Shown in pieces: positions 5,847-6,283 of a stretch of 6,283 nucleotides of DNA. The stretch is taken from positions 1 through 6,283 of the forward strand of contig NZ_JBILQK010000139.1 of the NCBI RefSeq assembly GCF_044373315.1. The letters are read 5' to 3'. Origin of the DNA: JACDQM01 sp044373315. Its GTDB lineage: Bacteria; Pseudomonadota; Gammaproteobacteria; Burkholderiales; Burkholderiaceae_C. Made by a program: the position numbers and the translations under genes. The notes beneath the pieces were generated by a model, which had not been told where the DNA came from, ran no database searches, and saw nothing but the letters and a program-made list of their open reading frames with translations. Every line of letters begins with the position of its first letter. Within the stretch, counting starts at the first letter, position 1.

Positions 5847-6283
5847 ATGGACATCGAACGCATCAATGCCATCGGCACCAACCTGGCCGACCTGACAGCG
5901 CGCACCGCCGCGCTAAGGGGGTATCTTTGACTACGACCGCAAAGCACTGCGGCTGAACGAGGTCAACGCCGCCCTCGAAAACCCCAAGGTCTGGGACGAG
6001 CCCAAGCGGGCCCAGGAACTGGGCAAGGAGAAGCGCACGCTGGAGACAGTGGTCCAGACCATCAATCACCTCGAAAGCAATCTGTCCGACAACAGCGAGC
6101 TCTATGAGATGAGCAAGGCGGACGGTGACTTCGCGGGTCTGGAAGCCATCGAGGCGGATGCCGCCAAGTTGCAGGATACGGTGGAACAGCTGGAGTTCCG
6201 TCGCATGTTCAACAACCCGGCTGATCCGCTGAACTGCTTCATCGACATCCAGGCCGGCGCCGGCGGCACCGAGGCCTGCGACT
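5847..6283 (+). CDS. prfB: Peptide chain release factor 2, N-terminal part, with +1 programmed frameshift
   Basis: RF2 reads UAA and UGA stop codons and triggers peptide release on the ribosome. The ATG at 5847 opens 27 sense codons (MDIERINAIG to LRGYL), followed by in-frame TGA at 5928-5930. Slipping +1 at CTT TGA resumes at GAC (5929) and continues as DYDRKALRLNEVNAALENP for 118 more codons to the window edge, ending in AGAGGTEACD, the conserved RF2 stretch. LEFRRMF just before is also typical. About 145 of the usual roughly 365 residues are present; the SPF and GGQ motifs lie outside. The ribosome binding site is weak (AAGA, about 7 bases upstream). Expression is autoregulated through the frameshift: low RF2 favours slippage. 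It must not be read as a pseudogene. It is divergent from the membrane-protein/TPR unit. Confidence 0.96.
5916..5931 (+). promoter_or_regulatory. prfB: prfB programmed +1 frameshift signal
   Basis: The sequence AGG GGG TAT CTT TGA C is the classic RF2 recoding site: an internal Shine-Dalgarno-like AGGGGG (5916-5921), a 3-base spacer, the slippery CTT codon and a TGA stop followed by C, a poor termination context. It matches the Escherichia coli site base for base. The UGA is codon 28 here. Confidence 0.97.

Noticed and set aside
5847..5930. Reading the prfB start as a truncated gene or pseudogene
   Set aside because: The TGA lies in the canonical RF2 frameshift context, and the +1 frame continues as an intact RF2.

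Overview
The window is GC-rich, densely packed chromosomal DNA. Codon use, protein sequences and gene order suggest a betaproteobacterium, most likely of the order Burkholderiales. This is inferred from the style of the RF2, symporter and DUF294-type proteins; no rRNA or other formal marker is present. I see no mobile element, tRNA, rRNA or CRISPR array. All genes run on the minus strand except prfB at the right edge.

Right edge (about 5847-6283, plus strand): the 5' part of prfB, peptide chain release factor 2, with its autoregulatory +1 programmed frameshift site intact (AGG GGG TAT CTT TGA C). The divergent intergenic region (5639-5846) holds a candidate sigma-70 promoter for the leftward genes, overlapped by a 7-bp inverted repeat, and a weaker candidate promoter for prfB.

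Middle right (5638-4758, minus strand): a two-gene unit, a 98-aa two-helix membrane protein overlapping by 10 nt a 197-aa TPR protein. Neither has an assigned function.

Centre and left (4642-1, minus strand): a four-gene block. It consists of a DUF4212-type small symporter subunit (86 aa), the large sodium:solute symporter subunit (708 aa, VC_2705-type relative of acetate permease ActP), a cNMP-binding/CBS-pair/DUF294 nucleotidyltransferase-like protein (641 aa), and the start of a DnaQ-fold 3'-5' exonuclease cut by the window edge. The two symporter genes are one base apart, and the last two genes overlap as ATGA, so each pair is probably translationally coupled. A strong intrinsic terminator splits the block between symporter and regulator, and the regulator's Shine-Dalgarno sequence can fold into a small hairpin. 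From memory, the same four-gene order occurs in Pseudomonas (around PA3232-PA3235) and in many betaproteobacteria.

Working interpretation (inference): the symporter pair imports a small carboxylate such as acetate, and the linked ligand-sensing nucleotidyltransferase-like protein and exonuclease form an unassigned regulatory or nucleotide-processing partner pair. The most notable structural oddities are two extra segments in the large symporter subunit, both predicted to face the periplasm: an Ala/Lys-rich helical insert of about 125 aa and a near-consensus EF-hand calcium loop.
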